This document shows, one piece after another, positions 7,962 to 14,048 of a stretch of DNA of 24,450 nucleotides. The notes under the pieces were generated by a model. The model did not search any database. It was given only the letters and a program-made list of their open reading frames with translations, and was not told the origin of the DNA. Source of the DNA: a virus; IMG/VR virus record IMGVR_UViG_3300020472_000160, positions 1 to 24,450 of that record; one strand, written 5' to 3'. Made by a program: the position numbers and the translations under genes. Numbering within the stretch: position 1 is the stretch's first letter; each line of letters opens with the position of its first letter.

Positions 7962-8020
7962 AATAAGCGAGTGTAAATGTTGTCCCTTACGGCGACATTA
8001 CTATTTAATCACACATCTTA

Positions 8021-8734
8021 TTAGGAAGCATCGGTTAACTCTATAAGTTTGGTTCGGGTTTCCTTCCAATTTTTAACATGGTACGTATAACCGCCCATCT
8101 TCTTTACTGCTTCCCCTAAAGTATAATCATTCCCAGTAGTCTCCATTCTATCTCCAAAGAAATATATTTCATCATCTTTAGAAAAATCTCTTAATATTTG
8201 ACTCTTATCACTACCAGAAGGCCCAATATCAAGACCCGTCTGACCGCCCAATGCTACAGTTAAATCTGGAAATGTGTTCTTAATTCTATTAGCAATATCC
8301 TCTCTTTCCATTCTTTCCTCATCCCATTTCATATAATCCTTCCTTCCTACAGATGGATCTTTACCTCTTCCCAAAATACTAAAGTTAACTCCACCAGGTC
8401 TTCTTTCAATATGCAATCCATTACGAATAGGAAAACAACTGTATGCTAACTCATCCATTAAAAATTTCTCAACTTCTATTGGCAACTCCCAATCATCTCT
8501 ATAAACACTTACATCCTTTTCATAAACATCACTACCAGAACAGTTATATAACCGTTTAGCAGTATGGCATATATCCAATCCCAGTTGCTCTACTGTCTTC
8601 TGCCTATCACTACCAGTGACAAGATAAACATCATGTTCACGGCAGAATATAAGAAAAGGTGCCCAGAACTCATGTTTAATTTCTTTCCTACTAGGTGTCA
8701 AAGTCCCATCAACATCAAAAATAAATTTTCTCAT
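8021..8734 (-). CDS. HAD-superfamily phosphatase of the phosphomannomutase (PMM, HAD-IIB) type
   Basis: 237 residues, near the usual length of eukaryotic-type PMM (about 245). HAD motif I is FDVDGT at 6-11 with nucleophile D7 and acid/base D9. The cap region has NGLHIERRPGGVNFSILGR (about 105-123), matching the PMM segment with an Arg and an Asn that bind the sugar phosphate, and a WDEE-R block near 137-144. GGQTGLDIGPSGSDKSQ carries motif III Lys (K177), and FFGDRMETTGNDY (192-204) is motif IV with the metal-binding acids. PMM interconverts mannose-6-P and mannose-1-P for GDP-mannose. Whether this copy is a mutase or only a phosphatase is open. It lies between a small gene and hsp20. Confidence 0.8.
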   Translation of the reverse strand: MRKFIFDVDGTLTPSRKEIKHEFWAPFLIFCREHDVYLVTGSDRQKTVEQLGLDICHTAKRLYNCSGSDVYEKDVSVYRDDWELPIEVEKFLMDELAYSCFPIRNGLHIERRPGGVNFSILGRGKDPSVGRKDYMKWDEERMEREDIANRIKNTFPDLTVALGGQTGLDIGPSGSDKSQILRDFSKDDEIYFFGDRMETTGNDYTLGEAVKKMGGYTYHVKNWKETRTKLIELTDAS

Positions 8735-8737
8735 AAT

Positions 8738-8962
8738 TTAATAATCAAATTCATCCAATACATCCAATGCACTATTTAATGCTTGTTGAGCTGCCCATCT
8801 TTCCTTACTATCCCAATCAGGATACCAAGATTTGTTACCAATCCCCTTCTTTATATTAAGGAGTCTTGCTTCCATATCAGTTTTTTTAAGTCTTCCGTTC
8901 ATATAAGTTCTATACCTACTATCAGGCCAAGTACAACTAGCGTACTTCCGTGGAAATAGCAT
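8738..8962 (-). CDS. Small hypothetical protein, Trp/Arg-rich
   Basis: 74 residues from ATG 8962. GTG codons at 8968 and 8965 are in frame, but the ATG sits 6-7 bases after AGGAGG, the better start. It overlaps the upstream coiled-coil gene by 26 bp and stops 3 bp before the HAD gene. The product is basic in its first half (RYRTYMNGRLKKTDMEARLL) and helical at the end (ERWAAQQALNSALDVLDEFDY), with several Trp residues. No membrane segment or signal. I do not recognise the family. Confidence 0.65.
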   Translation of the reverse strand: MLFPRKYASCTWPDSRYRTYMNGRLKKTDMEARLLNIKKGIGNKSWYPDWDSKERWAAQQALNSALDVLDEFDY

Positions 8963-9146
8963 CACCACCCTCCTCCTGATTAAAGGTATCCTCTAATTTT
9001 TGTTTAAGAGCAATAAGTTGTTCTTTAAGCTCTGCGTTTTCTTGTTCTAGTTTTTGAATCTCGTTTTCGTAGACAGTAATCATGCGTTCTTGTTGTTCGT
9101 TGATTTCTTCTAGTTCAAACCAAGATCTTATGTGATCAAAGCCCAT
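8937..9146 (-). CDS. Small coiled-coil protein
   Basis: 69 residues, starting MGFDHIRSWFELEEINEQQER. Residues about 13-57 form one continuous charged heptad pattern (ENEIQKLEQENAELKEQLI), a probable parallel coiled coil, followed by an acidic tail (EEGGDAISTEVR). The ATG has an AAGGATGG ribosome site 5-6 bases upstream, which overlaps one arm of a small hairpin. It is the first gene after regA, following a 73-bp gap that may carry a promoter. Function unknown; an oligomerising adaptor is the simplest reading. Confidence 0.7.
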   Translation of the reverse strand: MGFDHIRSWFELEEINEQQERMITVYENEIQKLEQENAELKEQLIALKQKLEDTFNQEEGGDAISTEVR

Positions 9147-9155
9147 TGAACCATC

Positions 9156-9175
9156 CTTGTATAGTTATTTACAAG
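9156..9175 (-). promoter_or_regulatory. Hairpin overlapping the ribosome site of the coiled-coil gene
   Basis: 6-bp stem CTTGTA/TACAAG with an 8-base AT-rich loop. The 3' arm shares AAG with the AAGGA ribosome site before ATG 9146, so it could hide the site. It lies just downstream of regA, whose product represses translation at initiation regions; a link is speculative. Confidence 0.35.
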
Positions 9176-9185
9176 TTTTATATTT

Positions 9186-9193
9186 TCTTTATA
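9186..9193 (-). promoter_or_regulatory. Late-promoter-like octamer after regA
   Basis: Minus strand TATAAAGA, 7 of 8 matches to TATAAATA, inside the 73-bp gap between regA and the coiled-coil gene. No acceptable sigma70 -35/-10 pair was found in the gap. Weak evidence. Confidence 0.3.
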
Positions 9194-9219
9194 AGAGTTA
9201 ATATAGGTAAACGAAGACG

Positions 9220-9660
9220 TTATTGTTCTTCTTCAACCTTTTTCTTCTTACTACCTATATTATACTTGGTTTCTAAAATCCACTCACCTTTATCACGATA
9301 TGCTAATACTTTAATCTGATTAAGAGGTGCTATGTCTTGTATTTTAGTTGCATCTACGATACTAATAAGTCCCCAATCAGCAAGCAACTGAGCAATACGA
9401 TTCCTACGCTGAACGTCGTTAGCAGTAAAGTTAGCGTGTTTCCCGTCGAGGGCAAATAATTCTTTGAAGTGGACAAGGTAATACCTTCCTTGCTTATGCA
9501 GTATATGACACGATTGATATATCTTCTTTTCTTTTCTGGATGCTACTCCAATTCTTGTAAGAGTCTCTCTGACTTTTAAGAAATCATCAGGTTCGTTTAA
9601 AGTAACCTCGACCATTTGCTCAGGTGACCATTTCACCTCAGGTTCTTGAACCACACTCAT
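9220..9660 (-). CDS. regA: RegA translational repressor
   Basis: 146 residues. From residue 17 the sequence follows T4 RegA closely: MVEVTLNEPDDFLKVRETLT, RIGVASRKEKKIYQSCHIL, YYLVHFKELFALDGKHANFT, RRNRIAQLLADWGLISIV and a final KYNIGS. RegA binds AU-rich translation initiation regions of early phage mRNAs and blocks ribosome entry. T4 RegA is 122 residues; here there is a 16-residue N-terminal extension and a basic/acidic C-terminal tail (KKKKVEEEQ). The start at 9660 is chosen because it forms an ATGA overlap with the gp62 stop, but an internal ATG at 9612 corresponds to the T4 start. Position after gp62 is the same as in T4. Confidence 0.93.
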   Translation of the reverse strand: MSVVQEPEVKWSPEQMVEVTLNEPDDFLKVRETLTRIGVASRKEKKIYQSCHILHKQGRYYLVHFKELFALDGKHANFTANDVQRRNRIAQLLADWGLISIVDATKIQDIAPLNQIKVLAYRDKGEWILETKYNIGSKKKKVEEEQ

Positions 9661-10040
9661 TGTCTTCCTCCAGTTTCAAATTTAGATTTGATAAATTCAA
9701 GTTGTTCTTGTGTTAGGATTCTCAAAGCCTGTTTTGCCTTTTCATTACTATAACCATAATAACGTTTTACCAAGTCAAGGTCTTTGATCTCATCTTTACG
9801 TAACCAAGGAGAGAATCTCTTCTTAGTTCTCAAGATATTTAGAAAAAAATCATATTGAAGTTTTTTTGGTAAAAAATGATACTGGTTCATCTCATTTGCC
9901 ATCATAACAGAATCAAGATGTCCAGAATAAATGCGATTAATAATGTATGGAGAATACTCTTTCTCTAAAGAAGAATCCTCATCTATTAAGTTCTTTTTTG
10001 TTTGGTTGATTGATGATAACCACTCTTTCAATTCAGTCAT
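9657..10040 (-). CDS. gp62: Clamp loader small subunit (T4 gp62)
   Basis: 127 residues, shorter than T4 gp62 (187). With four gp44 subunits it forms the clamp loader that opens the gp45 ring using ATP. The sequence is helical with no ATPase motifs, as expected: LKEWLSSINQTKKNLI, EKEYSPYIINRIYSGHLDSV, MNQYHFLPKKLQYDFFLNIL, RTKKRFSPWLRK and KRYYGYSNEKAKQALRIL. The YSPYIINR-x-YS, H-x-LPK-x-Q-x-D and RFSPW-x-K elements are those I associate with gp62. Identity is supported by position directly before regA. ATGA overlaps mark both ends, coupling it to a small gene upstream and to regA. Confidence 0.88.
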   Translation of the reverse strand: MTELKEWLSSINQTKKNLIDEDSSLEKEYSPYIINRIYSGHLDSVMMANEMNQYHFLPKKLQYDFFLNILRTKKRFSPWLRKDEIKDLDLVKRYYGYSNEKAKQALRILTQEQLEFIKSKFETGGRQ

Positions 10041-10210
10041 GATAAATTCTTTCTTTTATAAGTTTCATCTAATTGTGCTTCAAGTATATATTCCATACTA
10101 TCCAAGTTCTCACGTAGATATTTTTCCCACTGATTACCTTCGATAAGATCATGAAGATGATCTATATGCTCTAAAGCAAACATTAGTTTAGTTTGTTCAT
10201 TCATTCTCAT
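10037..10210 (-). CDS. 57-residue hypothetical protein before gp62
   Basis: A short frame (57 residues) whose start and stop both lie in ATGA overlaps with its neighbours, which is the main evidence that it is a gene. The product begins MRMNEQTKLMFALEHIDHLH and continues as an acidic amphipathic helical protein (DLIEGNQWEKYLRENLDSME, then YILEAQLDETYKRKNLS). A GGAG-containing AAGGAGTTATC stretch lies 6 bases before the ATG. No known family recognised. Confidence 0.65.
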   Translation of the reverse strand: MRMNEQTKLMFALEHIDHLHDLIEGNQWEKYLRENLDSMEYILEAQLDETYKRKNLS

Positions 10211-10350
10211 GATAACTCCTTAATCTTATCTCGCCAATACTGACGGTCCTCATCACTTATCCAAGGATTATATTTATGAATATGTGCATGATTTAACCAC
10301 TGTTCTGTAGTCCAATCTTTCTTTGGTCCCAAGTGATCTTTAAGACTCAT
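10207..10350 (-). CDS. 47-residue hypothetical protein, Trp/His-rich
   Basis: Begins at ATG 10350, overlapping the upstream small gene by 11 bp, and ends in an ATGA overlap with the next. The product starts MSLKDHLGPKKDWTTEQWLN and has HAHIHKYNPWISDEDRQYW, rich in Trp and His. The first residues (MSLKDH) resemble those of the upstream gene (MSLEDH), possibly a shared N-terminal motif. No known family. Confidence 0.6.
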   Translation of the reverse strand: MSLKDHLGPKKDWTTEQWLNHAHIHKYNPWISDEDRQYWRDKIKELS

Positions 10351-10537
10351 TATGAATCTCTTTGTGCATCTTATCCATCTCTCTGGATTTATTCTTGATT
10401 ATGATTCTATCATTCTTATAATCAGGAACCATCTCTAGAACATCCATGTGATCCCAACATAGTTCTTCATAAAGCATATTAAGACGATCCATATCTTCAT
10501 ATAAATCATTAATGTGTTCGTGGTCTTCTAAGCTCAT
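10340..10537 (-). CDS. 65-residue acidic hypothetical protein
   Basis: Starts in an ATGA overlap with the DruA-like gene. The product is acidic and helical at first (MSLEDHEHINDLYEDMDRLN, then LYEELCWDHMDVLEMVPDY) and basic later (KNDRIIIKNKSREMDKMHKE). No membrane segment, no recognised domain. The tight coupling on both sides supports it as a gene; its role is unknown. Confidence 0.65.
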   Translation of the reverse strand: MSLEDHEHINDLYEDMDRLNMLYEELCWDHMDVLEMVPDYKNDRIIIKNKSREMDKMHKEIHNES

Positions 10538-11658
10538 CGGATAATTTGGATGTTATTGTCTTCAGTCCAGAGTTCGACTTTATCTCTGAATCTATTTTCT
10601 TGTTTAAGTTTCTCATATCTCTTGGTTGCTTTACGCTTCCACCAAGAAACAATGTTCTCTAAATGAAACTTGTCCCAGTTCTGACCTTTCCTTAATTTAT
10701 CATCTTCACCAAGTAGTACTTCACGAATGTTAGCATACCCATAATCAGAAATATAAAATCTTTTCTTTTGAGTGAGTCCGAATGCCATATCTATGACAGC
10801 ATTAAACTTCTCTAGTTTTTCAGTCTTACCATATTCCTTTAGAGAGTTTTTAGTCCAAGAAATCATTTTAGTCTGTCTCTTCATCTTCTTGGAAGATGCT
10901 TTATTATCTGTTAGAGGTTCATTACCATTCAGTTTGGTAAAGTGATCATGGAGTTTGTGAAACACGTCTGCATGGAGCAGAGGGAGGAACTTACTCTCTG
11001 TTAGACCTTTATACCTCATAAACGGTTTAAGACCGTCATACTGCGATGCTGATGTGGTAGAACCATACAAGGATGTAGTCTCAAATAAACCAATCTCCTT
11101 CTCAAACACTTCATTTAATGTTTCTCTAGCAAAATGAGAAAGACATAAAAGTGCCAGAAGTTTACCACCCAGATAATTATATCCAAAAGGTTGTGATGGA
11201 ACTATTACAAATCCCATCACGGCATGACGATTAAATATTGAAAGATTAGGTTGATGACCTAACCAAAGATTTCTCGGTTTAGAGTTAATAGTAGGAGACC
11301 CAAAACGAATAAATCCCAGTACCTGCTGAGACCTTTTCTCATAGACCATCCAACGAAGTTCTCTACCTGGTATATTACTTTCATTGTTATGTGACGAAAC
11401 TGCTTGTAGAAGGTTTACATAATGTTCTTGTGGAAGTGATTGCTGAAATCTTTTACCAATAAATTTAATATCAAACTCCATCTCTTCAGGATGGATATCC
11501 TCATTAAAAAACTCATCCTTTAATGATGTTAAAGGATTCTCTTCAGCAACTATTTCTCTCTTTACATATCGAAGATAATCTTCAATAGAGGTAAAGTTTT
11601 CAAAGTAATCAATAAATTCATCGGCAGCCCATTCGGCATCAGCCTCAGGAATAATCAT
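10534..11658 (-). CDS. DruA / DUF4338-like protein
   Basis: 374 residues from ATG 11658; a TTG at 11664 is in frame but less likely. After an acidic N-terminus (about 1-95), residues about 100-225 carry the elements I associate with DUF4338, the domain of DruA from Druantia defence systems: LRWMVYEKRSQQVLGFIRFG, RNLWLG, HAVMGFVIVP, NYLGGKLLALLCLSHFAR, GLFETTSLYGSTTSASQYDG and RYKGLTE. The C-terminal 140 residues are basic, with ISDYGYANIREVL and WWKRKATKRYEKLK, suggesting nucleic-acid contact. The biochemical activity is unknown to me. It sits in the clamp loader operon, overlapping the HTH-like gene upstream by 14 bp and coupled by ATGA to the gene downstream, which argues for a replication-linked role rather than imported defence. 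Assignment is by remembered motif only. Confidence 0.6.
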   Translation of the reverse strand: MIIPEADAEWAADEFIDYFENFTSIEDYLRYVKREIVAEENPLTSLKDEFFNEDIHPEEMEFDIKFIGKRFQQSLPQEHYVNLLQAVSSHNNESNIPGRELRWMVYEKRSQQVLGFIRFGSPTINSKPRNLWLGHQPNLSIFNRHAVMGFVIVPSQPFGYNYLGGKLLALLCLSHFARETLNEVFEKEIGLFETTSLYGSTTSASQYDGLKPFMRYKGLTESKFLPLLHADVFHKLHDHFTKLNGNEPLTDNKASSKKMKRQTKMISWTKNSLKEYGKTEKLEKFNAVIDMAFGLTQKKRFYISDYGYANIREVLLGEDDKLRKGQNWDKFHLENIVSWWKRKATKRYEKLKQENRFRDKVELWTEDNNIQIIR

Positions 11659-11839
11659 AATCAAGGGTCAATTGAATTTCATTATCAAAGTTGGTGTAAG
11701 TTGGCTCATGAAAAGCACAATACTCACTAAAGGTAATCATCATTTCCTTACGTGATAGATTACAATGTTTTGCTGCTTTTGGCAAGTTCCATTTAGCAGA
11801 AAACAACATTTCCATTGCTTCTCTAGTTTCTACTCTCAT
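11645..11839 (-). CDS. 64-residue helix-turn-helix-like protein
   Basis: Starts in an ATGA overlap with the gene upstream. Residues about 14-40 (AKWNLPKAAKHCNLSRKEMM) read as a helix-turn-helix: an Ala-Ala pair in helix 2, a Cys-Asn-Leu turn and a basic recognition helix. The rest (EYCAFHEPTYTNFDNEIQL) is acidic and aromatic. DNA binding is plausible but the domain is very small. It immediately precedes the DruA-like gene. Confidence 0.62.
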   Translation of the reverse strand: MRVETREAMEMLFSAKWNLPKAAKHCNLSRKEMMITFSEYCAFHEPTYTNFDNEIQLTLDYDYS

Positions 11840-12087
11840 ATGGCATCCATATCTCCACCATGCCTTGGTTGATGATTCTTCATACCATCATGGTTACCAT
11901 CATTAGGCAACTTACCTGACATCAAGTATTCAACAGTGTCTTTACATCCACGAAGATAATGAAGTTGAGCATCAACTTTAAGCCATTCTTCAGGTTGTTC
12001 TACCAATCCATCTCTTTTTTTAAGAACCTGGTCAAATCTTTTAGTAAATCTTTCTAAAAGTTGTTCATAGTTTTCTGTTTGTTTCAT
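11836..12087 (-). CDS. 83-residue hypothetical protein, coiled coil with His-rich tail
   Basis: Begins in a TAATG overlap and ends in an ATGA overlap. The first 57 residues are helical and charged (MKQTENYEQLLERFTKRFDQ, then VLKKRDGLVEQPEEWLKVDA and QLHYLRGCKDTVEYLMSGKL). The tail (NDGNHDGMKNHQPRHGGDMD) is rich in His, Asp and Gly and probably disordered; it could bind metal. No family recognised. Confidence 0.65.
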   Translation of the reverse strand: MKQTENYEQLLERFTKRFDQVLKKRDGLVEQPEEWLKVDAQLHYLRGCKDTVEYLMSGKLPNDGNHDGMKNHQPRHGGDMDAI

Positions 12088-12323
12088 TAATAAAACCTCT
12101 CATTATTATCGTAAGATCTTTCTAATTCAAGAACTACAGAATCCATAATACGATCAAAAGATCTTGACATCTGACGATATCCCGATCCAACATATAACTG
12201 GCCAGCAAATACTGACACCGTAGCAAGTCCCCAAAAGATATAATAGAACTTAGACTTTACTTGATTTCTTTGTTTTTCTTTTCTAACGCCCCATGATGGT
12301 GGCGGTGATCCATAACTAGTCAT
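12087..12323 (-). CDS. 78-residue single-pass membrane protein
   Basis: A Pro/Gly-rich then basic N-terminus (SPPPSWGVRKEKQRNQVKSK) precedes one hydrophobic segment at about 27-48 (FYYIFWGLATVSVFAGQLYV), followed by a charged helical C-terminus (RSFDRIMDSVVLELERSYDN). Basic residues before the segment predict an N-in topology. It is coupled by ATGA upstream and TAATG downstream. Function unknown. Confidence 0.65.
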   Translation of the reverse strand: MTSYGSPPPSWGVRKEKQRNQVKSKFYYIFWGLATVSVFAGQLYVGSGYRQMSRSFDRIMDSVVLELERSYDNNERFY

Positions 12324-12391
12324 TTTTTACTCCAAGGTTGATCATGATTTAAATTTAACCATTTTTTTATTTTATTCCATATTTTTTTCAT
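12320..12391 (-). CDS. 23-residue basic Trp-containing mini-protein
   Basis: A 24-codon frame whose start and stop are both in ATGA overlaps. The peptide begins MKKIWNKIKKWLNLN and ends DQPWSKK; it is strongly basic and amphipathic. No separate ribosome site beyond the overlap is clear. The four-base overlaps on both sides are the only strong evidence that it is translated. Confidence 0.5.
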   Translation of the reverse strand: MKKIWNKIKKWLNLNHDQPWSKK

Positions 12392-12453
12392 TTTAATAAG
12401 TTAATGTAAGCAGCAATAACTAGAAGAGTTAAACATAGTTGATTATACCTCAT
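12388..12453 (-). CDS. 21-residue hydrophobic mini-protein
   Basis: A 22-codon frame with ATGA overlaps at both ends. The peptide (MRYNQLCLTLLVIAAYINLL then K) is almost wholly hydrophobic and would span a membrane once. An AAGGAAT ribosome-like site lies about 7 bases upstream. It forms a series with the next basic mini-protein and the 78-residue membrane protein. Confidence 0.5.
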   Translation of the reverse strand: MRYNQLCLTLLVIAAYINLLK

Positions 12454-12671
12454 TTTTTATTCCTTAAGGGTGGTTTGGCTGGATAATATTGGAAACCAGT
12501 AGTTTTCTCTTCTAAATCTGACATCCTAAAGGTAATCATCTTATCCCAAGGTGTATGTGAATCCATAAGAACTGCTACATCATTACCACTAATTCTTTGA
12601 ACACATCCTTCATATCCAAGATATATAGATGTCTCATTAGTAACCGTAACAGTAGAACCTGGTAGTATCAT
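12450..12671 (-). CDS. 73-residue KOW/SH3-like small protein
   Basis: ATG 12671 is chosen because it gives an ATGA overlap with the gp44 stop; a GTG at 12683 is in frame. The product is beta-rich: MILPGSTVTVTNETSIYLGY, EGCVQRISGNDVAVLMD, WDKMITFRMSDLEEKT, then a Pro-rich basic end. The order GSTVxVT, EGxVxRI, AVLxD, W-K-ITFR resembles small SH3-like barrels such as KOW domains, and I remember similar small proteins in cyanophage replication clusters. Nucleic-acid or protein binding is possible. Confidence 0.65.
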   Translation of the reverse strand: MILPGSTVTVTNETSIYLGYEGCVQRISGNDVAVLMDSHTPWDKMITFRMSDLEEKTTGFQYYPAKPPLRNKK

Positions 12672-13609
12672 TTGAACTCGCACTCCACCATTATTTCAGT
12701 TAGACATGCAAGCATGTTTATTTCTTGGTCAGCGACGAATGCCATCTGATATTGATACTTAGCAATAACAAGAACAGCAGCAGGTATAGTAGTCGGAACC
12801 AAAGATTCGTAAAGACTATCATATATCCTACGGAATAGAACAGAAGTATCGTTGTCCATATTATTGTTGACCCACTTACGTACTTCAGGAAAGTTTTTTG
12901 CTTTAAGGTTTTTAATAAGGTCATTGACGGCAACATCAGAAAAAGCAGCTAATATACCACTATCTATTTTACCACCAACTGAGTATCTCTGACACTCATT
13001 CAATACTCTTCTCCAATCTGGAAAATGTTTATTGATAAGTTGAACTAATACTTTCTTATCTGCTTCTATCTTTTCCTGTTCAAGGATTTCGTTAATACGT
13101 TGAAAGAAGGCTGCAGCAATCTGCTGTTTCTCTTTTCCCCTAATACCGAACTCAATGACGGCACAACGGGAATGGAGGGGTTCAAGGATTTTGTTCTTAT
13201 AATTGCAGGTAAATATGAACCGACAGTTTCCTGCGAATTCCTCAATAAAGGCCCTAAGTAAGAGTTGAACGTCATTTCCTGTGTTGTCTGCTTCATCAAT
13301 AATTATAACTTTATGCTTTGCTTCAGATGTAAGAGAAACGGTAGATGCAAAGTTTTTTGCATTGTTTCGTACTGTGTCAAGGAATCTTCCTTCATCAGAT
13401 CCATTGATAACATAGAAGTCTACTCCAAGTTGATTACACAATGCTTTTGCTACAGTAGTCTTTCCTACACCAGGAGGACCAGCAAGTAACATATTTGGTA
13501 TCTCACCTTTACTAAGAAAATCTTTAAAAGTTTTCTTAATATTATCTGGAAGGATACACTCTTCAATTGTTTTGGGTCTGTATTTTTCAACCCATATAAA
13601 GTCACTCAT
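12668..13609 (-). CDS. gp44: Clamp loader ATPase subunit (T4 gp44)
   Basis: 313 residues (T4 gp44 is 319). An AAA+ ATPase that, with gp62, loads the gp45 clamp at primer ends. It starts with the RFC-type WVEKYRPKTIEECILP box. Walker A is GPPGVGKT at 44-51, Walker B IIIDEAD at 102-108, sensor 1 FIFTCNYK near 131-138, and the arginine finger SRC is at 147-149 (HSRCAVIEF). The remaining helical lid and collar region is present (FPDWRRVLNECQRYS). The start is in an ATGA overlap with a small gene, and the stop in another. A promoter-like pair lies inside the preceding small gene. Confidence 0.96.
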   Translation of the reverse strand: MSDFIWVEKYRPKTIEECILPDNIKKTFKDFLSKGEIPNMLLAGPPGVGKTTVAKALCNQLGVDFYVINGSDEGRFLDTVRNNAKNFASTVSLTSEAKHKVIIIDEADNTGNDVQLLLRAFIEEFAGNCRFIFTCNYKNKILEPLHSRCAVIEFGIRGKEKQQIAAAFFQRINEILEQEKIEADKKVLVQLINKHFPDWRRVLNECQRYSVGGKIDSGILAAFSDVAVNDLIKNLKAKNFPEVRKWVNNNMDNDTSVLFRRIYDSLYESLVPTTIPAAVLVIAKYQYQMAFVADQEINMLACLTEIMVECEFK

Positions 13610-13785
13610 TTTTTAGTAGTGTTGCTACGTGTTCTGTTTATTATACTAATAAACTTATCTCCTGCAAATGTGCCACCAAGACACACATCAATCTCATCAC
13701 CATCTTTCCAGTTAGTATCACCATTCATTTTAGTATGAGTCATGGCTACTTGAATCTTGTCAATAACTTCTTGTGTTAGTCTCAT
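13606..13785 (-). CDS. 59-residue hypothetical protein before gp44
   Basis: A 60-codon frame bounded by ATGA overlaps at both ends. The product begins MRLTQEVIDKIQVAMTHTKM, has an acidic middle (NGDTNWKDGDEIDVCLGG) and a basic end (INRTRSNTTKK). The compact mixed helix/strand pattern could be a small domain. No family recognised. The exact four-base overlaps argue strongly for translation despite its size. Confidence 0.68.
   Translation of the reverse strand: MRLTQEVIDKIQVAMTHTKMNGDTNWKDGDEIDVCLGGTFAGDKFISIINRTRSNTTKK
13640..13668 (-). promoter_or_regulatory. Possible sigma70 promoter for gp44
   Basis: Minus strand TTTGCA, 17-bp spacer, TATAAT (13645-13640). The -35 matches only 4 of 6 positions. 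It lies inside the 59-residue gene, about 30 bp before the gp44 ATG. The other promoters of the window share the 17-bp spacing, which gives it some weight. Confidence 0.4.
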
Positions 13786-14048
13786 AATACAGGATACTCC
13801 TCATTCCTTACGAATTCAGTTTTCATAGTCTTAAACTCTTCTGCCAATCTATAGACTTGTTTCTTATCAAGTCCAGCAAGATCGATACAGTTCTCTAAAC
13901 AACGATAGATACATTCTCTATCACTTATAGGTGGAGAAATCTCCCACCCTTGCTCATCATAATACTTCTTACCTTTAGTAACTTGTGCCTCTACATGAGA
14001 GAAGTCTTGTTTCTTGGAAGGGTTTTTATAGTTATGAGTTTCACTCAT
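13782..14048 (-). CDS. 88-residue hypothetical protein
   Basis: Starts in an ATGA overlap with the 23-residue mini-gene after gp45 and ends in one with the 59-residue gene. The N-terminus is polar and basic (NYKNPSKKQDFSHVEAQVTK); the C-terminal half is helical with two Cys (DRECIYRCLENCIDLAGLDK, then QVYRLAEEFKTMKTEF). Position between clamp and clamp loader suggests a replication accessory, but no family is recognised. Confidence 0.68.
   Translation of the reverse strand: MSETHNYKNPSKKQDFSHVEAQVTKGKKYYDEQGWEISPPISDRECIYRCLENCIDLAGLDKKQVYRLAEEFKTMKTEFVRNEEYPVL

Noticed and set aside
10267-10278. Late-promoter/-10-like string CATAAATATAAT on the minus strand
   Set aside because: Lies inside the 47-residue gene and encodes His-Lys-Tyr-Asn; no gap or gene start is suitably placed.
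10534-11658. A complete Druantia defence system
   Set aside because: Only a DruA-like protein is present; no large DruE-type helicase or other Druantia gene neighbours it.
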